This document shows, piece by piece, positions 47,981 to 60,810 of a stretch of 64,000 nt of DNA (position 1 is its first letter; each line of letters starts with the position of its first letter). This stretch comes from Vitellaria paradoxa (lineage: Eukaryota > Streptophyta > Magnoliopsida > Ericales > Sapotaceae): NCBI GenBank assembly GCA_019916065.1, contig CM034244.1, positions 34,657,433-34,721,432 of the forward strand. The letters run 5' to 3'. Made by a program: the position numbers and the translations under genes. Below the pieces are notes generated by a model that had not been told where the DNA came from, did no database searches, and saw only the letters and a list, made by a program, of their open reading frames with translations.

Positions 47981-48147
47981 GGCTTCGTTTGGAACTCTTC
48001 TAAATAAAATAAAATCTTACAAATCTCTACAAACACGAATTACGAGACAATAAAATTTAAATTCTTCACTCATTACACGAATTATAAAATATTTATTTTT
48101 ACAATTTTATTTTATTTTATATACTTTTTATAATTCCAAACACACCC
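47981..48147. mobile_element. TTTGG-type MITE, 167 bp, TSD GAA
   Basis: Begins GGCTTCGTTTGGAACTC and ends AATTCCAAACACACCC, flanked by GAA (47978-47980, 48148-48150). Confidence 0.75.
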
Positions 48148-48354
48148 GAAATTTATATAGGTGGCATTTTTCTCTGGGTTGTTAGAGTAAAATTATACGA
48201 CCACCTTCAATATGTATGTCTATATATATATATATATATATATATGAATAAAGTTTCATATTTTTTCCGCAGCATCTTTGTATCTTGTAATTAAATTTTA
48301 GAAATTAACTATACTCATTGTAGAGGTTGTGACCCACTGCAAAAACAAGTGTTT

Positions 48355-48386
<32 letters not shown>

Positions 48387-48492
48387 TTGTCCTTTTTTCA
48401 TTATGGTAAAAGTTAGGTCACGAGCAAAATTAACTTTTGTAAAAGGAAAAAAGAGTCGGGAGTTAAAGATTATTTACTTGAGGACAGACATG

Positions 48493-48656
48493 GGCTCCGT
48501 TTGGAGTTGCACAAAATAAAATAAAATCTTACAAATTTCTACAAACACAAATTACGAGACAGTAAAATTTAAATTTTTCACTCACTGCACAAATTACGAG
48601 ATATTTATTTTTACAATTTTATTTTATTTTATACACTTTTATATAACTCCAAACAC
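48493..48656. mobile_element. TTTGG-type MITE, 164 bp, TSD ATG
   Basis: Begins GGCTCCGTTTGGAGTTGC and ends ATAACTCCAAACAC, flanked by ATG (48490-48492, 48657-48659). Nearly the same sequence and orientation as 47981-48147. Confidence 0.75.
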
Positions 48657-48993
48657 ATGATAGAGATTGACTCAGGCATCGTTTGGGATCTAAGAAACTA
48701 ATTAGTTTATTTGTTAATTTGTAAAATAATTAAATTTACCCTCTTATATTTTAATCTTCTATTAAACCTTTAAGGACAAAAATGTCAAATTAACCAAAAC
48801 TAAAAATCTACTCAAAAAAGTCACATTTTTCCCTTCCTAAACACAAAAGTAATTGGCTAACTAGCTAATTAAAAATAAGTCAGCTACTTTCATCCCTAAA
48901 TCAAGCCTCAACTCACTTTCTCCTTAGGTTTTGAATTCCTATGCGTCCAAAAAATAAATAAACAAATAAATAACAGATAAAAAAATATATTTA

Positions 48994-49132
48994 GGCTCCG
49001 TTTAGAGCGACAAAAAAATTCTAATGAAAACATAAAAAATAGTGAAAATTTTTAAAAATTATTTATTTTTTATTTCACTATATGAATTACGAATTTATAA
49101 TTTATCTCACTCTTGTCATTTCAAACACACCC
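48994..49132. mobile_element. TTTGG-type MITE, 139 bp, TSD TTA
   Basis: Begins GGCTCCGTTTAGAGCGAC and ends ATTTCAAACACACCC, flanked by TTA (48991-48993, 49133-49135). Confidence 0.75.
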
Positions 49133-49135
49133 TTA

Positions 49136-49183
49136 TTATCCCCCTCAAATTTAATTTTCAATAGGCTGTTTTGTGTTTTGGGT

Positions 49184-49217
<34 letters not shown>

Positions 49218-51309
49218 ATCTATCTAGAGTAATGCTATAACTAGGATTATTTGGTTAGTTTGTGGCTCAATTATTTTATAAATAGATAATATGTTAAAGT
49301 ATTTTTTCATTACAATTTGTATTTGGAGTGTTAAATTTCAAAAAAAAAAAAAATTTTTTTTTCAATCTTTTTAATTTCCTCTAACTTTCTCTATTCCAAT
49401 AATTTCTAATTTTTTTAAAATTTGGCTAACTTTTATTAAGTTCCTCAAAATTATTTAACACTTTTCGAGAAATACACCAAATATCAAACAATTTAAAATT
49501 TAACTATTTTTTATATTTTTTTTTTGCCAAAAGTTGGGACTCCAAACGAACACATGATTATGTCATTATCATATCATTTTATAAGAATTTTTAGCTAAAA
49601 TCTTTGATTAAGTAGTATTTTTCTCTTAATTATATTCATTAGCAAGCATTTTGATACGTTTACCAAACATACAAATTAGAAAATCCTGTCAGTAACTCTT
49701 CACTTTGAAATATGAATATTTGATTTCTTATTCATATTAAATACAACAATTTTCATTCTAAGATAGCTGCATATGATTCCTTTGCAAGTAAACCACCACA
49801 TGCCTAGGCTTTTTGCTTAAAAGTGAACTTTTTAAATCTTCGAATTCTCACTTTTTAGTCATATCAATGCAGATTGATTGACAAAGGCTTGTTTGTTTAA
49901 GCTTAAAAATTTACTTTTGAAAAGAATTATTTTTATTAACACGATTGCACAATCACAATTGTCATACCCGTTAGGATACACACACTGAATTTCTATAATT
50001 TTTAGTAAAAAATTGCTAAAAATAATAAATGATAACTAAAATTTATTAAAAATTACAGAAAATTATAAATTTTTTTAAAAGTTTGAGGGGTATTAGTAAT
50101 GTTTAATGTTTGAATAATAATTAATGAAAGTATTGAGTGTTTCGCAAATTGATCTTAAAACTCAGGCGATCTTGAATGTACATTTATAGAGTTTTTATTC
50201 TAAGATGGTATGTTTTCTAATTACCAAAAATATTAAAATCATTTTGTAAATATTATATAATTTTTATGCTGTTTTTATTTATTTTGGGATCATAAAAATA
50301 TAAATTAATATAAATTAAGGGAGAGATCAAAAGTTAAAAAAAAATAAAAAAAGTATATTGCGTTAGTCACTTTTTAGTGTTTGAAATGCCAAAAAATAAC
50401 TTATTGTTAGAACATGTCGGATCGGGATTGAATGACTCGTTCTAATAGTTTTGATTAGAAAAGTTATCAAAAAGTTGACAAAAGACGATAAAAATTTGTA
50501 ATAAAACTTAGACGTTTAAAATAAATTCATGGAAAATAAAATTGGTCAAAAATTTATAAAAATTTATTTTTTTTTGTAATTTTTAGTAAACTTTGACTAT
50601 CGAGAGCCTTAAATCTCTAGAAATTCTAAATAGATGTTTGGTCGATTAAAATCAACTAAAATTTACAAACTTTTTTATATTTTTTTCTAATTAAATTTTA
50701 CTACATATTACTTTTATATCAAATCTTTATATTTTTATTATAATTTTTGACTAAATTTTTACCAACCAAACGCCTTCCATGTGAAACTAACCCGTGTTAA
50801 AATCGAATGATATAAAAGACACCAGCACTTTTTTTTTTTTTTTTTTGACATGAGGAGGTTGACAACAAAAAAAAAAAACTAACTAGCTTTCTTGTTGGGC
50901 TTTTCTTTTGGAGTGGTTGGACAGGAAAATTGTTCTCAGTAAAATAATGAGCTGTCTACAAGAAAAAGGTGCTTTTGGAAAAGTAGCTAAAAAGTTCCCA
51001 TTAAACTTTCCCCTAATCCTACAAGGAGCCCCATTTCACAGGTTTAAAATTAACCCCCCGTTCGTTCATTAAAAGGCAAATTCTATTCTGTCCTTGGCTA
51101 TTCCCCTCCCAGGATTTCATCAAGTATTCCGAAGGGTACTTTTGCAATTTGAACATTGTGGCGAGGCCTGTTTGCTCCTCACAGTTTATCTCTGCGCACG
51201 AGACTCGCTGTTGAAATAAATTAAAGAGAAGACAAGTGGGAGTGTTTGGAAGGAATTAGATTCTTCTGTCCCCTCCCCCTGTTTCTTTCTGTTAATCCTG
51301 CGTTTGAAC
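49136..51309. other. AT-rich intergenic sequence, no gene
   Basis: TA repeat at 49187-49215. A TGTTTGGTCG...CCAACCAAACG segment at about 50631-50778 belongs to the second TTTGG family. The rest is unassigned. Confidence 0.5.
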
Positions 51310-51314
51310 ACCGG

Positions 51315-51600
51315 TGTGTTTGCCGTGATAAAAAAATGAGATAAAAGAGTGTGTTTGATACGCTAAAAAAAGGTTAAAAAAACTCCTAATTCTAAAAATT
51401 TTTAAAAATTATTCACTTTTTATCTCATTACACGAATTACAAATCTATAAATTATTTCACAATATCTCATTTTGGTCACTTCAAACACCCTAAAGTGAGA
51501 TAAAGTGAAATAGGTTATGGGTTCGTATTTTGTGCAGTGAGATAAAAAATAAATAATTTTTAAAAATTTTTAGACATTTTCAGATATTTATAATAAGCCA
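51315..51600. mobile_element. TTTGG-type MITE, possibly nested or double
   Basis: Segments GTGTGTTTGCCGTGATAAA and CACTTCAAACACCC bracket a family interior (ATCTCATTACACGAATTACA). They are followed at once by a second block in the opposite orientation (AAAGTGAGATAAAGTGAA). Limits uncertain. Confidence 0.5.
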
Positions 51601-53694
51601 GATAAAACCTAAATGACCCCTCCATCCCCTATCTTTTAAAATAATAATAATTATTATTATTTACTTTTTCTATGCTTCACTGATAAAAAAAAAAAAATCA
51701 ATTAGACATTCGGGAGAGGAAAAAAAAAAAAAAAAAACAAAGAAGGAAGAGGGGAATACAAGATATCAATGCCAAATACTAAGTAGGCTAGCATAGAACT
51801 AGAAAAGAAAAAATTTTTAGTAACTTTTGCTCTTTTACATTTGCCAAGATTTCAAAAGTTACCAAAAATTTTTAAAAATTTCTCTTATTTTTTTTTTTTT
51901 TTTACAAAACAATTAAAAGTTTTTAAGAATTCTAAAAACTTTTTTTTATTTTTTATTTTATATATTTTCTATGATGATTTAGGTTCCAAACCTGCAAGTT
52001 TCTATGTTGATTTACCAAACAACTAGAAATTTTTAAAAATTATTAAAAATTTTAAAATTTTACCGAACATGTAAAAAATTATATCTAATAATTTTTATAA
52101 AACAATCACCAAAAATTACAAAAATTTTGTTCCCAAACGAGCCCTTGAGCAACTTTTTCTGTAAGAAAAACCGAACAGAGGCATTTCCTGTAAACAACGA
52201 AACAAGACTAGGAAAGATGTAATTCTGTCGTTACTGCACGCGAACAAAGATGTAATTTTGCATCGGAAAGATATTTTTGTATGCTTTTCATTAATTAATT
52301 TTTAAAGAAACTTATGTAAAATACAGTTTATTAAATATATGATAACAACTTAAAACAGCTCATAAATTATTACAAACCTTTTATATTTATTACAAAAACG
52401 GCATTGAGGGGTTGTTTGGTTGAAAAAAAAGTACAATAAAAGTATAAAGATGTGATATAAAATGATATGTGTTAAAATTTTATTGAAAAAAATTACAAAA
52501 AATAGTTAAAATTTGGTAAATTTGGTATTTTTTGATCGGCCAAACAGAAAGTAAAAAAAATTACTAAAATGTGTAATTAAAATGAATTGTCAAAAACTTA
52601 TTTTTTGCAATTACTTGCCAAGCACTTTTAGGGTTAGTTCGGCAATAAGTAAAAAATTTTTTAACTTTTTTCAACTTTTTTTTATAAAAGTTATCAAACA
52701 CGTGAAAATGTTATCACACATAAAAGATGCGTTTGGAATTATTAAAAGTAAGATAAAATGAATTAAAATAAGACAAGTTGTGAATTCGTGATTTATACAC
52801 TGAAATAAAAAATAAATAATTTTCAAAATTTTTTAATAATTTTTTTACCCTTTTTCAAAGTGCTTTGCCACCTTAAACAAAGTCAAAGTCATCAACTTCT
52901 TTTTTCTTCAATTTTTTTCTTTTAACTTCTATAAACTTTTATCAAATACCTAGTAAAGACGCGTGTCAACTTTTGACTAAAAGTTAACAAAATTTGTTAA
53001 CCATACAAACCTCTAATTAAAAAGTCAAAAACCAGTTTTTTTAGTTACATTCCCCAATGAACTAATTTAAAAAAAAATGTTTGTTTTTTTTGTAAAATTA
53101 ATTGTTTCATTTCATACAACATTTCTCATCAAATTGTTATCTTTCGCTTTACTTAAAATAGCTTTTAAGCATGTCGATTATGTTTTATATATATAAAAAG
53201 AATTTCAAAAGAAATGCTTAAGCATCATGTAGAGTACCAAAAGTCAGCTTATCTGAAAAAAAAAAAAAAAAAAAGCTATTTTTTTTTTCAATCGTTTGTG
53301 AATTTTTTTAAGTTTTTAGATTTTTTTTTAATTTTTTAATCAAAATCAATAAAATAATAAAAAATAAAAATCAAATCTCCTGAAAAAAATTCATATAAAA
53401 TGTTAAAAAAAAATCAAAACAATAGTAAAATAAAAATCAAATCTCATGAAAAAATTCATATAAAATGTTAAAAACCAAAATAAAAAAAAAAATCAAATCT
53501 CATGAAAGAATTCACATAAAAATGCAAAAAAAAAAAAAAAAAAAATCAAAATAAAAGTAGCCCAGTTGCCAAACTTGTTGTAAAAGTCACTGCATCACCA
53601 CCCACTCATTTAGTCTCTCTGTGCTTCGCATGCGCACATTCCATTAATCCATTGATAAAGACAAAATTTCATTGGACTTGAGTCCTTCAAAAAT
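51601..53694. other. AT-rich intergenic sequence and IRKI-like upstream region
   Basis: Contains weak TTTGG-type segments at about 52408-52548 and 52727-52870 and long A/T tracts (53260-53290, 53526-53543). No gene. Confidence 0.5.
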
Positions 53695-54021
53695 GCCATC
53701 CTCCTCAATCCCCCACCCCTCTCTCTCTCTCTCTCTCTCTCCCTTTCTCTCTCTCTCTAATTATCATTGTTATTTTTTTTTTTCTGGTTCTCTGGAATCC
53801 TTCACTGGATATGATATCATCTCTTTCTCTACAAATCAAATTCATCCGCAGGATACCCACGAATTCATCCTCTTTGTTTTCCACTCTCTCAAAATAATTG
53901 ACTTGTCAAATATATATTGTAATTGCTTAATATTTTCTTCCCCCTCCTCCTCCTCCTCCTCCTCCTCCTCCTAGTCCTTCACTGGGTGTATTTGTATGTT
54001 CTCTGTTTCTTTCCTCTGTTA
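53695..54021 (+). promoter_or_regulatory. Leader/promoter of the IRKI-like gene
   Basis: CT-rich tracts (53720-53758) resembling plant Y patches and a (CTC)n repeat at 53941-53972 lie shortly before the start codon. Transcription start not determined. Confidence 0.4.
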
Positions 54022-56927
54022 ATGATGGCTGCCACTACAGCTCTTCAAAACCTTCAAGCCCACGAAAGAAATCAAAGCACAGGCACAAACCAAGTCAGTA
54101 GGGAAGAAATTAAAGCTGCCAGTGAGAAAGCAGTGGAGCTCAGAGCCCTCCACGCGGCTCTTATGCGTGTCAACAGCCCTTCCAATCTCAGATTCTCCTC
54201 TGCCTCCCTTGCTCCTCCTCACTTGTCTGCCCAGGATTACCCTGTTTTCACTCCAGTTAGCTCTCTTATTTTCTCAAGTTATTCCATTCTTTTTCATTAT
54301 TTTTTTGAGCCATACATCTCTATCTCTCTCTCTCTCTCTCTGTGCAGGTTTCTTGATTTTACTTGTATTAAAAATTCCACTCCTTTATTACAACGTTATT
54401 TTTATAAATAGAGTCCCATTTCCTTATTCTTTTCTGTTAATTGTCTGTACCCTGCAGGATTCTTCAATTACTCTGCCTGAACTGCCGTTAAATTTTGTAC
54501 TTCATGGCTTTTTTTTTTCTTTTTAATAGCTATAAGTGAATTGAACTTCTGGGAATATTTTTGATTAATGTATTTTTTTCATTTTGTATTTGATTTTTCA
54601 CGAATTCTTTTGGAACCAGATTTGAATGGGTGTGCTTGATTAAAGTAACAAAAGAGATTCCTCACTCCAACTTCACTCAATTTCGTTGTCAGAAATTGCT
54701 TCAGGAGTAGGGTTCCAAGGGTTTAAGCACATTGATTAAACTAAACCCTGGATTTGATTTTCATCAGTTTCAATGATTCCAGCGTTTAATCTCCACATTA
54801 ATTGTTCAATTCAATTTCCAATTTTTAGCTGCGTAAAGAAATGGAAACATTTGAAGGTTAAATTACCAAAAAAAAAAAAGAAAACATTTGAAGGTTAACC
54901 CTGCATAGTTAGTTGATTAAGCCCAGTCACTAGTCAATTAGGTCCTTTTGGTACAAGAGATGGAACAGAACGACGATTCTTACCCTTTCATTCTATTACT
55001 CTATTTTGTACACTTATTTGAAATATTACTTTACTTGAGAGAATGAAATGAAATTATAGTATAGGAATAACTATTCTATTCCATTATGTTCTTTTATACC
55101 AGACTAAGTCCTAATTTCTTTATTTCTAATGAGACTCTTTGTGATTTGTCCCATTTTGGTGAAGCTTGTCAATTTCTCCCCTTGACACATGGAATGAAAT
55201 GGAATGACGATTCTTACACTTTCATTCTATTGCTTTATTTTATGCACTAGTTTGAAATATTACTTATTTGAGAGAATGAAATAAAACGGTAGCATGCCAT
55301 TCCATTCTCTTATATCAGATTAGGCCCTAATTTCTTTACCTCTAATGAGAGTCTTGTGATTTGTCCCATTTTGGTGAAGCTACTGAGTTCTGAAAATTTT
55401 TGACAGAGCTATGAAGATGAATCATTGCCCGGGTATCAACAAATTCAATTCGACAGTCCGGCCATACCTGAATGTTGGGATGATGAGTATGGGGACGAAA
55501 CCATGTTATCAGATTATAAGAAGGCAAATGCATCTTCAAGGAAGAAGGGATTGGCCTCCGAATTGTTCAAGTTGGAGCCCCCCCATGTACGTCCAGCGGA
55601 GGATCAAAAGTCCATAAGCGGTTCTTCTGCCAACAACATCAGCGTGGCCAGAACGTCGCCGCGAGCAGAATTCCACAAGTCAAGAAGAAGAAACAGTTTG
55701 GGTGACTTCAAACCCGTATCTTCTTGCAACAGATGCAGACCAGCAATTACCGAAACTGATAATGCCACCAAGAGCAGCAAGAATTCCAATACCGTCGTTC
55801 CATTAACAGACTCCCACGCTTCTGTACAATCCAAACCAAAAAGTCGCGGACTAAATCTGTCGCGGTTGCTTCCTCGGATAAAGAAGAAGAACAAGAATGG
55901 AAGCTCCCCAAACAGAGCGGAATCAGAGGAAGTTTCCCAAGTCCACAAGGACTTGGGGATAATCTCAATTGAGACATTGAAGAACGAGCTCATGGAAGCG
56001 AATGCGAGAAGAGACGCAGCTGTTATGGAAGTCGCAGAAATTAGGTCTTCTCTGGGGGACCTAAAGGAGAAATTGGAGAACTTGGAGAATTACTGCGAAG
56101 AACTGAGAAAGGCTTTAAAGCAAGCAGTACAGTCAAAGGATTCCCAAGTCCTCGAAAAGCTTGGGAATCTTCCAAGAGGAGGAAAATTGAACGATGCAAA
56201 AGGAAGGGTTAGTGATGAAGCAATGGTAGAAGTTTTCTTGCAAATAGTATCGGAAGCTAGGTTATCCGTAAAGCAGTTCTGCAAGACCCTTATTCACCAG
56301 ATCGAAGAAACTGACAACGCCTTGAAGGAGAATCTGAATTTGCTTCTTCAACCATACAAACTCTCTCTAAATTATTCAAAGTACTCAAAGGCAGTGATAT
56401 ACCATCTGGAGGGTATCATAAACCAATCGCTCTACCAAGACTTTGAGAACTCTGTGTTCCAGAAGAACGGCTCTCCAAAGCTCTTAGACCCTCATCAAGA
56501 TCGCCAAGCGCAGTTCTCGTCGTTCGTCTCTCTGAGGAATCTGAGTTGGAACGAAGTGTTGAGGAAAGGAACCAAATACTACAGCGAAGAGTTCAGCAAG
56601 TTCTGCGATGAGAAGATGGGTTGCATCATAACAAGTCTGAACTGGACAAGGCCGTGGCCCGAGCAGCTCCTCCAGTCGTTCTTTGTTGCTGCGAAATGCA
56701 TATGGCTGCTTCATTTGCTTGCGTTTTCGTTCGACCCACCGCTGGGAATTCTGAGGGTGGAAGAGAACCGAAGCTTCGATCCCCATTACATGGAGGACGT
56801 GTTTGCGGATAGGAAGAGATCAGTGGGTCCGAGCAGGGTCAAGATCATGGTGATGCCGGGGTTTTATGTGCAGGAGAGAGTACTTAGATGTAAGGTTCTT
56901 TGCAGGTACAAATCTCCAGTGGCCTAA
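54022..56927 (+). CDS. IRKI-like: DUF641/GIL1-group protein, IRK-interacting protein-like
   Basis: Plant-specific family. IRKI binds the receptor kinase IRK; GIL1 affects gravitropism in light; biochemical activity is unknown. Two exons, 54022-54255 and 55407-56927, join in frame (CCA, then AGC TAT GAA) to 584 residues. Exon 1 has EIKAASEKAVELRALHAALM and SAQDYPVFTP; exon 2 opens SYEDESLPGY. Both junction halves are typical of IRKI. A Lys/Arg-rich low-complexity part (about 110-250) precedes a coiled coil at about 267-320 (LKNELMEANARRDAAVMEV). The conserved DUF641 region (about 330-584) ends with MPGFYVQERV, then LCRYKSP. No signal peptide or membrane segment. ATG at 54025 is an equally possible start, giving one residue fewer. 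The intron contains a tandem duplication. Confidence 0.9.
54950..55406. repeat. Tandem duplication of the 3' end of the IRKI-like intron
   Basis: Two units of about 218 bp (about 54950-55188 and 55189-55406) share ACGATTCTTAC, TTTGAAATATTACTT, GAGAGAATGAAAT and CATTTTGGTGAAGCT. The downstream unit ends in the used acceptor TTGACAG; the upstream one ends TTGACAC. Confidence 0.8.
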
Positions 56928-58186
56928 GTTCAATCTGAGCTTGTGTAACTTTCAAGTTGTGCTGATAGTTGTTTTGAGCAGAAGGTGGTTTTTGGTGAAG
57001 AGAATGAAATCCATACAAAAATTGATGGATGTTACGAGATTGGCATCTCTCTATTCTAGTGCATGGAGACCTCCATAAAATTATGACCTCTTCTGGAGAT
57101 GATGCTCTGGCCACTCAATATAAACTGCAGTCTTCTGTAATATAATTTATATTTTCAGTCTATTTTTATTATGTTGAGCGATATTTAAAGGTTATCAATT
57201 GCTCAAATTTTCTCAGTTGTTCAAAAAAAAAAAAAAAAAAAAAAAAGGGAAAAAATTGCTCAAATTAAAAAATAAATAAATAAATAAAACAGAACAAAAA
57301 AAATAGAACCAACAACATTTTATTGCAAAATTTGTGGATTCAAGACACCCATTTAGGTGTGTTTGGAACAATAAGTTGTGGTAAAGAAAAATAAAAAAGA
57401 AGTAGTAGAAAAAGGTATGCATACTCATTTTTTTTAATTAATTAAATAAAAATTTAGCCTTTTAATAAATATCTGCTTATTTCTTCTCATTTTCCTACTC
57501 ATACAATACAATAAAATGAATTTAACGTTTTCATTTCATTGGTTGTCCTACTTTTTTTTCTCCACTTTTCTCTTTTTTTTTTTTTTTCACTTGACAAAAT
57601 TTTTGTTCCAAATACACCCTTTTTCCTAGTTGAATACAAAAGAAATGAGGGAAATGAAATGAAATGAAATGGAGAAGTCATTCCTATATTTTTATTCAAT
57701 TACCTTAGTTGATGCACCTATTCACAATGAGAATAAATATTTTATTCTATTTCTTTACTTTTATTCCTTCTCTAATAGAAAATAAAATAAAAGTTAAATG
57801 ACAATTAAATTGTAATAAAAAAAAATATTGTTTAACCCTTATTTTGTTTTTGGCTTAAATTTACGTTCCACCTTCTTAAAAGCCTGATAAATATTATCAG
57901 CCAGTTTCTAATCAGTACAACAACTTTTACTCTAATTCAAACTCAGACAATAAAATGATCGTTTTTCACTAAGCTTGATTTTTAAATTAGATTCATATTT
58001 TGAACAATTCAAAAGATTTAGAAATACTCTTTATCAATTTTGAGTCCATTTAGCGTACAAAATTTTTTTGAGAATCTTTAAAAATCTGTAAAAGTTATTT
58101 ACTTCTTATCTTACTATACAAATTATGAACTCACAACTTATCTCACTTTATCTCATTTTATCTCACTTTTTATAACCCCCTCTTAA
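56928..58186. other. 3' region of the IRKI-like gene and AT-rich spacer
   Basis: The 3' untranslated region likely runs to about 57150 (AATATAATTTATATT). After that come A tracts (57222-57245), Phe-rich chance ORFs and a TTTGG-like fragment at about 58044-58170. Confidence 0.5.
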
Positions 58187-58336
58187 AGGGTGTTTGGTTG
58201 GTAAAAACCAACCAAAACCTGCCAACTTTTATCAACATTTTGTACTTTTTTCTAATTAAAATTTACCATTTTTACATTAAATCTTTGTACTTTTATTTTA
58301 TTTTTTGGCTAAATTTTTGTCAACCAAACACTCCCA
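58187..58336. mobile_element. Second-family TTTGG MITE, 150 bp, TSD TAA
   Basis: Begins AGGGTGTTTGGTTGGTAAAA and ends TGTCAACCAAACACTCCCA, flanked by TAA (58184-58186, 58337-58339). Relatives at about 50631-50778, 52408-52548 and 62879-63021. Confidence 0.7.
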
Positions 58337-58339
58337 TAA

Positions 58340-60810
58340 TATCAGTTTCGGGATCGATTTGAACTCAAAACGGTAAAAGGTGCCGAGGGTGGAGGTCCGC
58401 TGGTGAAGAAAAGCTGAAACTGGGCTAAAAGACTGATGTCCAACAGTGAGACTGGCCCAAATGATCGATTGGGTCATTCTTATGAATGAGCATCATCAGA
58501 GGCCCGACTGTCCTCGTCTAACAACCCAATTGTCATATAATAGCCCAATTTGCACCTGATTTCAAACAGCTGTAGTTTGAGATAAAAAAAAAGAATGTAC
58601 GGGGGAATGAAAAGGAAAATTTTCTAAGATTTGATTTATTTTTTCTTCCATTTTCTTCCCAATCAAACAGTTGCAACAAAAACGTGTTTAATAAACTTAT
58701 TTTTTAAAACAAAAAAATACTTAAATGAAAAAATATAAACAAAAAAATTATGTTTTCACTCTTTCTTTTTTTTTTTTTATAAATAGTTTATTAGTTTTAA
58801 CACTTTGTCTATTTTTATTGCAACATATTAAAAGGAATTATTTTATTCAAATATTGTATCAAACTAAAATTATCTTTAACAATAATATTATATTAGAATG
58901 ATTTATTATATTCAAATTAAAATGATAATTCATGACTAAAATGGTTTATTTTATTAAACCAAAAATTATTTTTTTAATAGATTAAATTTCATATTAAAAT
59001 ATTTGTCTAATTAAAATTAAAATAATTGCATATTATTACATCATCAAACATATTTTTTTTATTTCTATTTCGATAGAAAAAGGATAACTGCAAGAAAAAA
59101 TTAAAAAATAAAAACAGTTAAATATAAATAAATAAATAAATGTCAAACGACCCTAATTGTGTTAATTTGAACAAATATCGAAATTCTATCTTAGTAGGAA
59201 CCAAATAAAGAAAAAATGACAACCCATCTTGAAAACATCTTACAACATTATTTATAGGTTCAAACTCAATGAAATCAAATTCATTTGAATTATTAGAAAG
59301 TCTAATTTCATTTTTATAAAATTTTTAATTATTTACATACATAACTAATACAAAGTTTAAGAAAAACTCATCGGTGTGTTAGAGAAGATATCTGGTCAGA
59401 GAAAAAGAAATGAAATGGAAAACAAATGTTAGGAGAAATATAAAAGAATATAAAATTTAAAACACGTATCTTTATTTGAATAAATTCAAACAAATAATAA
59501 AATTAAAAAATAATTATCAGTATATTAATTTTTTAATTTAAATTTTCAAATCTCATTCATTTTTTTTTTCTTTTTCCATCACAGCTCAAACACTCTAACA
59601 AATAATTTTGAATTTCCTTCTTCTTTCACTTTTTTCTGGACAAATCATTTAATCTAGATAGTCATCGTGCTACTATCAAAGCACCCAGAAACATGACTTT
59701 TGTAGAAATTTAGAAATTTTATTATATATCCAAATTTGGTGAAATTAAATTATGAGAATTATTAAACACTCTATTTAAAAACATTTATCTCTTATACTTG
59801 ATTTGATTTTAAAATAAGGAATTTATTTGATTTGCTAAATAAAATTTTACTTTTAGAACACATATTTAAATTTAGAAATTGAATTGAATTAATTTAAAAA
59901 ACAGCTATTTAGAACACATATTTAAATTTAGAAATTGAATTGAATTAATTTAAGAAACAGGTCAAATTTGACTATGTTATTGGAAAAAAGAAAATAAGAT
60001 AAGTATAATATATGAAAGTAAATTTGTTCACTTATTTAGATAGTTTAAAAAAAATAATGTATTCTTATCAAATTTTATTATTTCGGGTTGAATTTCAAAT
60101 GATATAGAAATTCTAAAAACAATTTAAGTTATGAAATAAAATCAAATCTAACTCATAAAATTTTATGTTAATTCCAATTCTCACCAAATGAAATCAAATC
60201 CCATTAAATTCATTATTTCAAACAGAATAAAAAAATCTATTTTCATACATAAAGTTTCTAAAATTTTATATTGAATTTTTTTTAAAGTTTGTTAGACACA
60301 ATAGTGAACTAATTTATTTGTTTCTTTCTTTTTTAACTTTTTAGTTTTGATTGACTGATTTTTGTCAAAATTTAGTCTTCTTTTATTTTCATATCTTTTT
60401 ATTATCAAACTTTGAATTTTTTTTATTTGAATAACATTTTAGACATAATTTAAATTTACCAAAGCTGAAAACAAATAAAAAAAAAAAAAAATCGGCCCAA
60501 GCACACTAAGCCTCATGTTGCTTCTACCAAACGTACGGAACATATGGCCAAACATACAAAAGCAACTTCAGAATTTTCACTAAAAGGAAAACAAAGTATC
60601 TGAGAAGATGAATAAGAGTTATGCCAAGATTAAGACTACGAAAGAAATGATATTATTTAAAAAAAATTTATTTTCAATATTAAGTCGATAAATTTAATTT
60701 TCACTTCTTAATTGTTCAACTGACCATTTAATAGTACTTGAGATTTTCATAGTTTAATGATTCAATTGATCCTTTTAACAACTCCTCAAATTTATTAGGG
60801 ATGTCTCTCG
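58340..60810. other. Intergenic sequence, one GGCCCA-rich patch, no gene
   Basis: 58350-58560 is GC-richer, with GGGCTA, GGCCCAA, GGCCCG and AGCCCAATT boxes (site II-like). The remainder is AT-rich. A short direct repeat, TTTAGAACACATATTTAAAT, occurs at about 59853 and 59908. No ORF of note. Confidence 0.5.
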
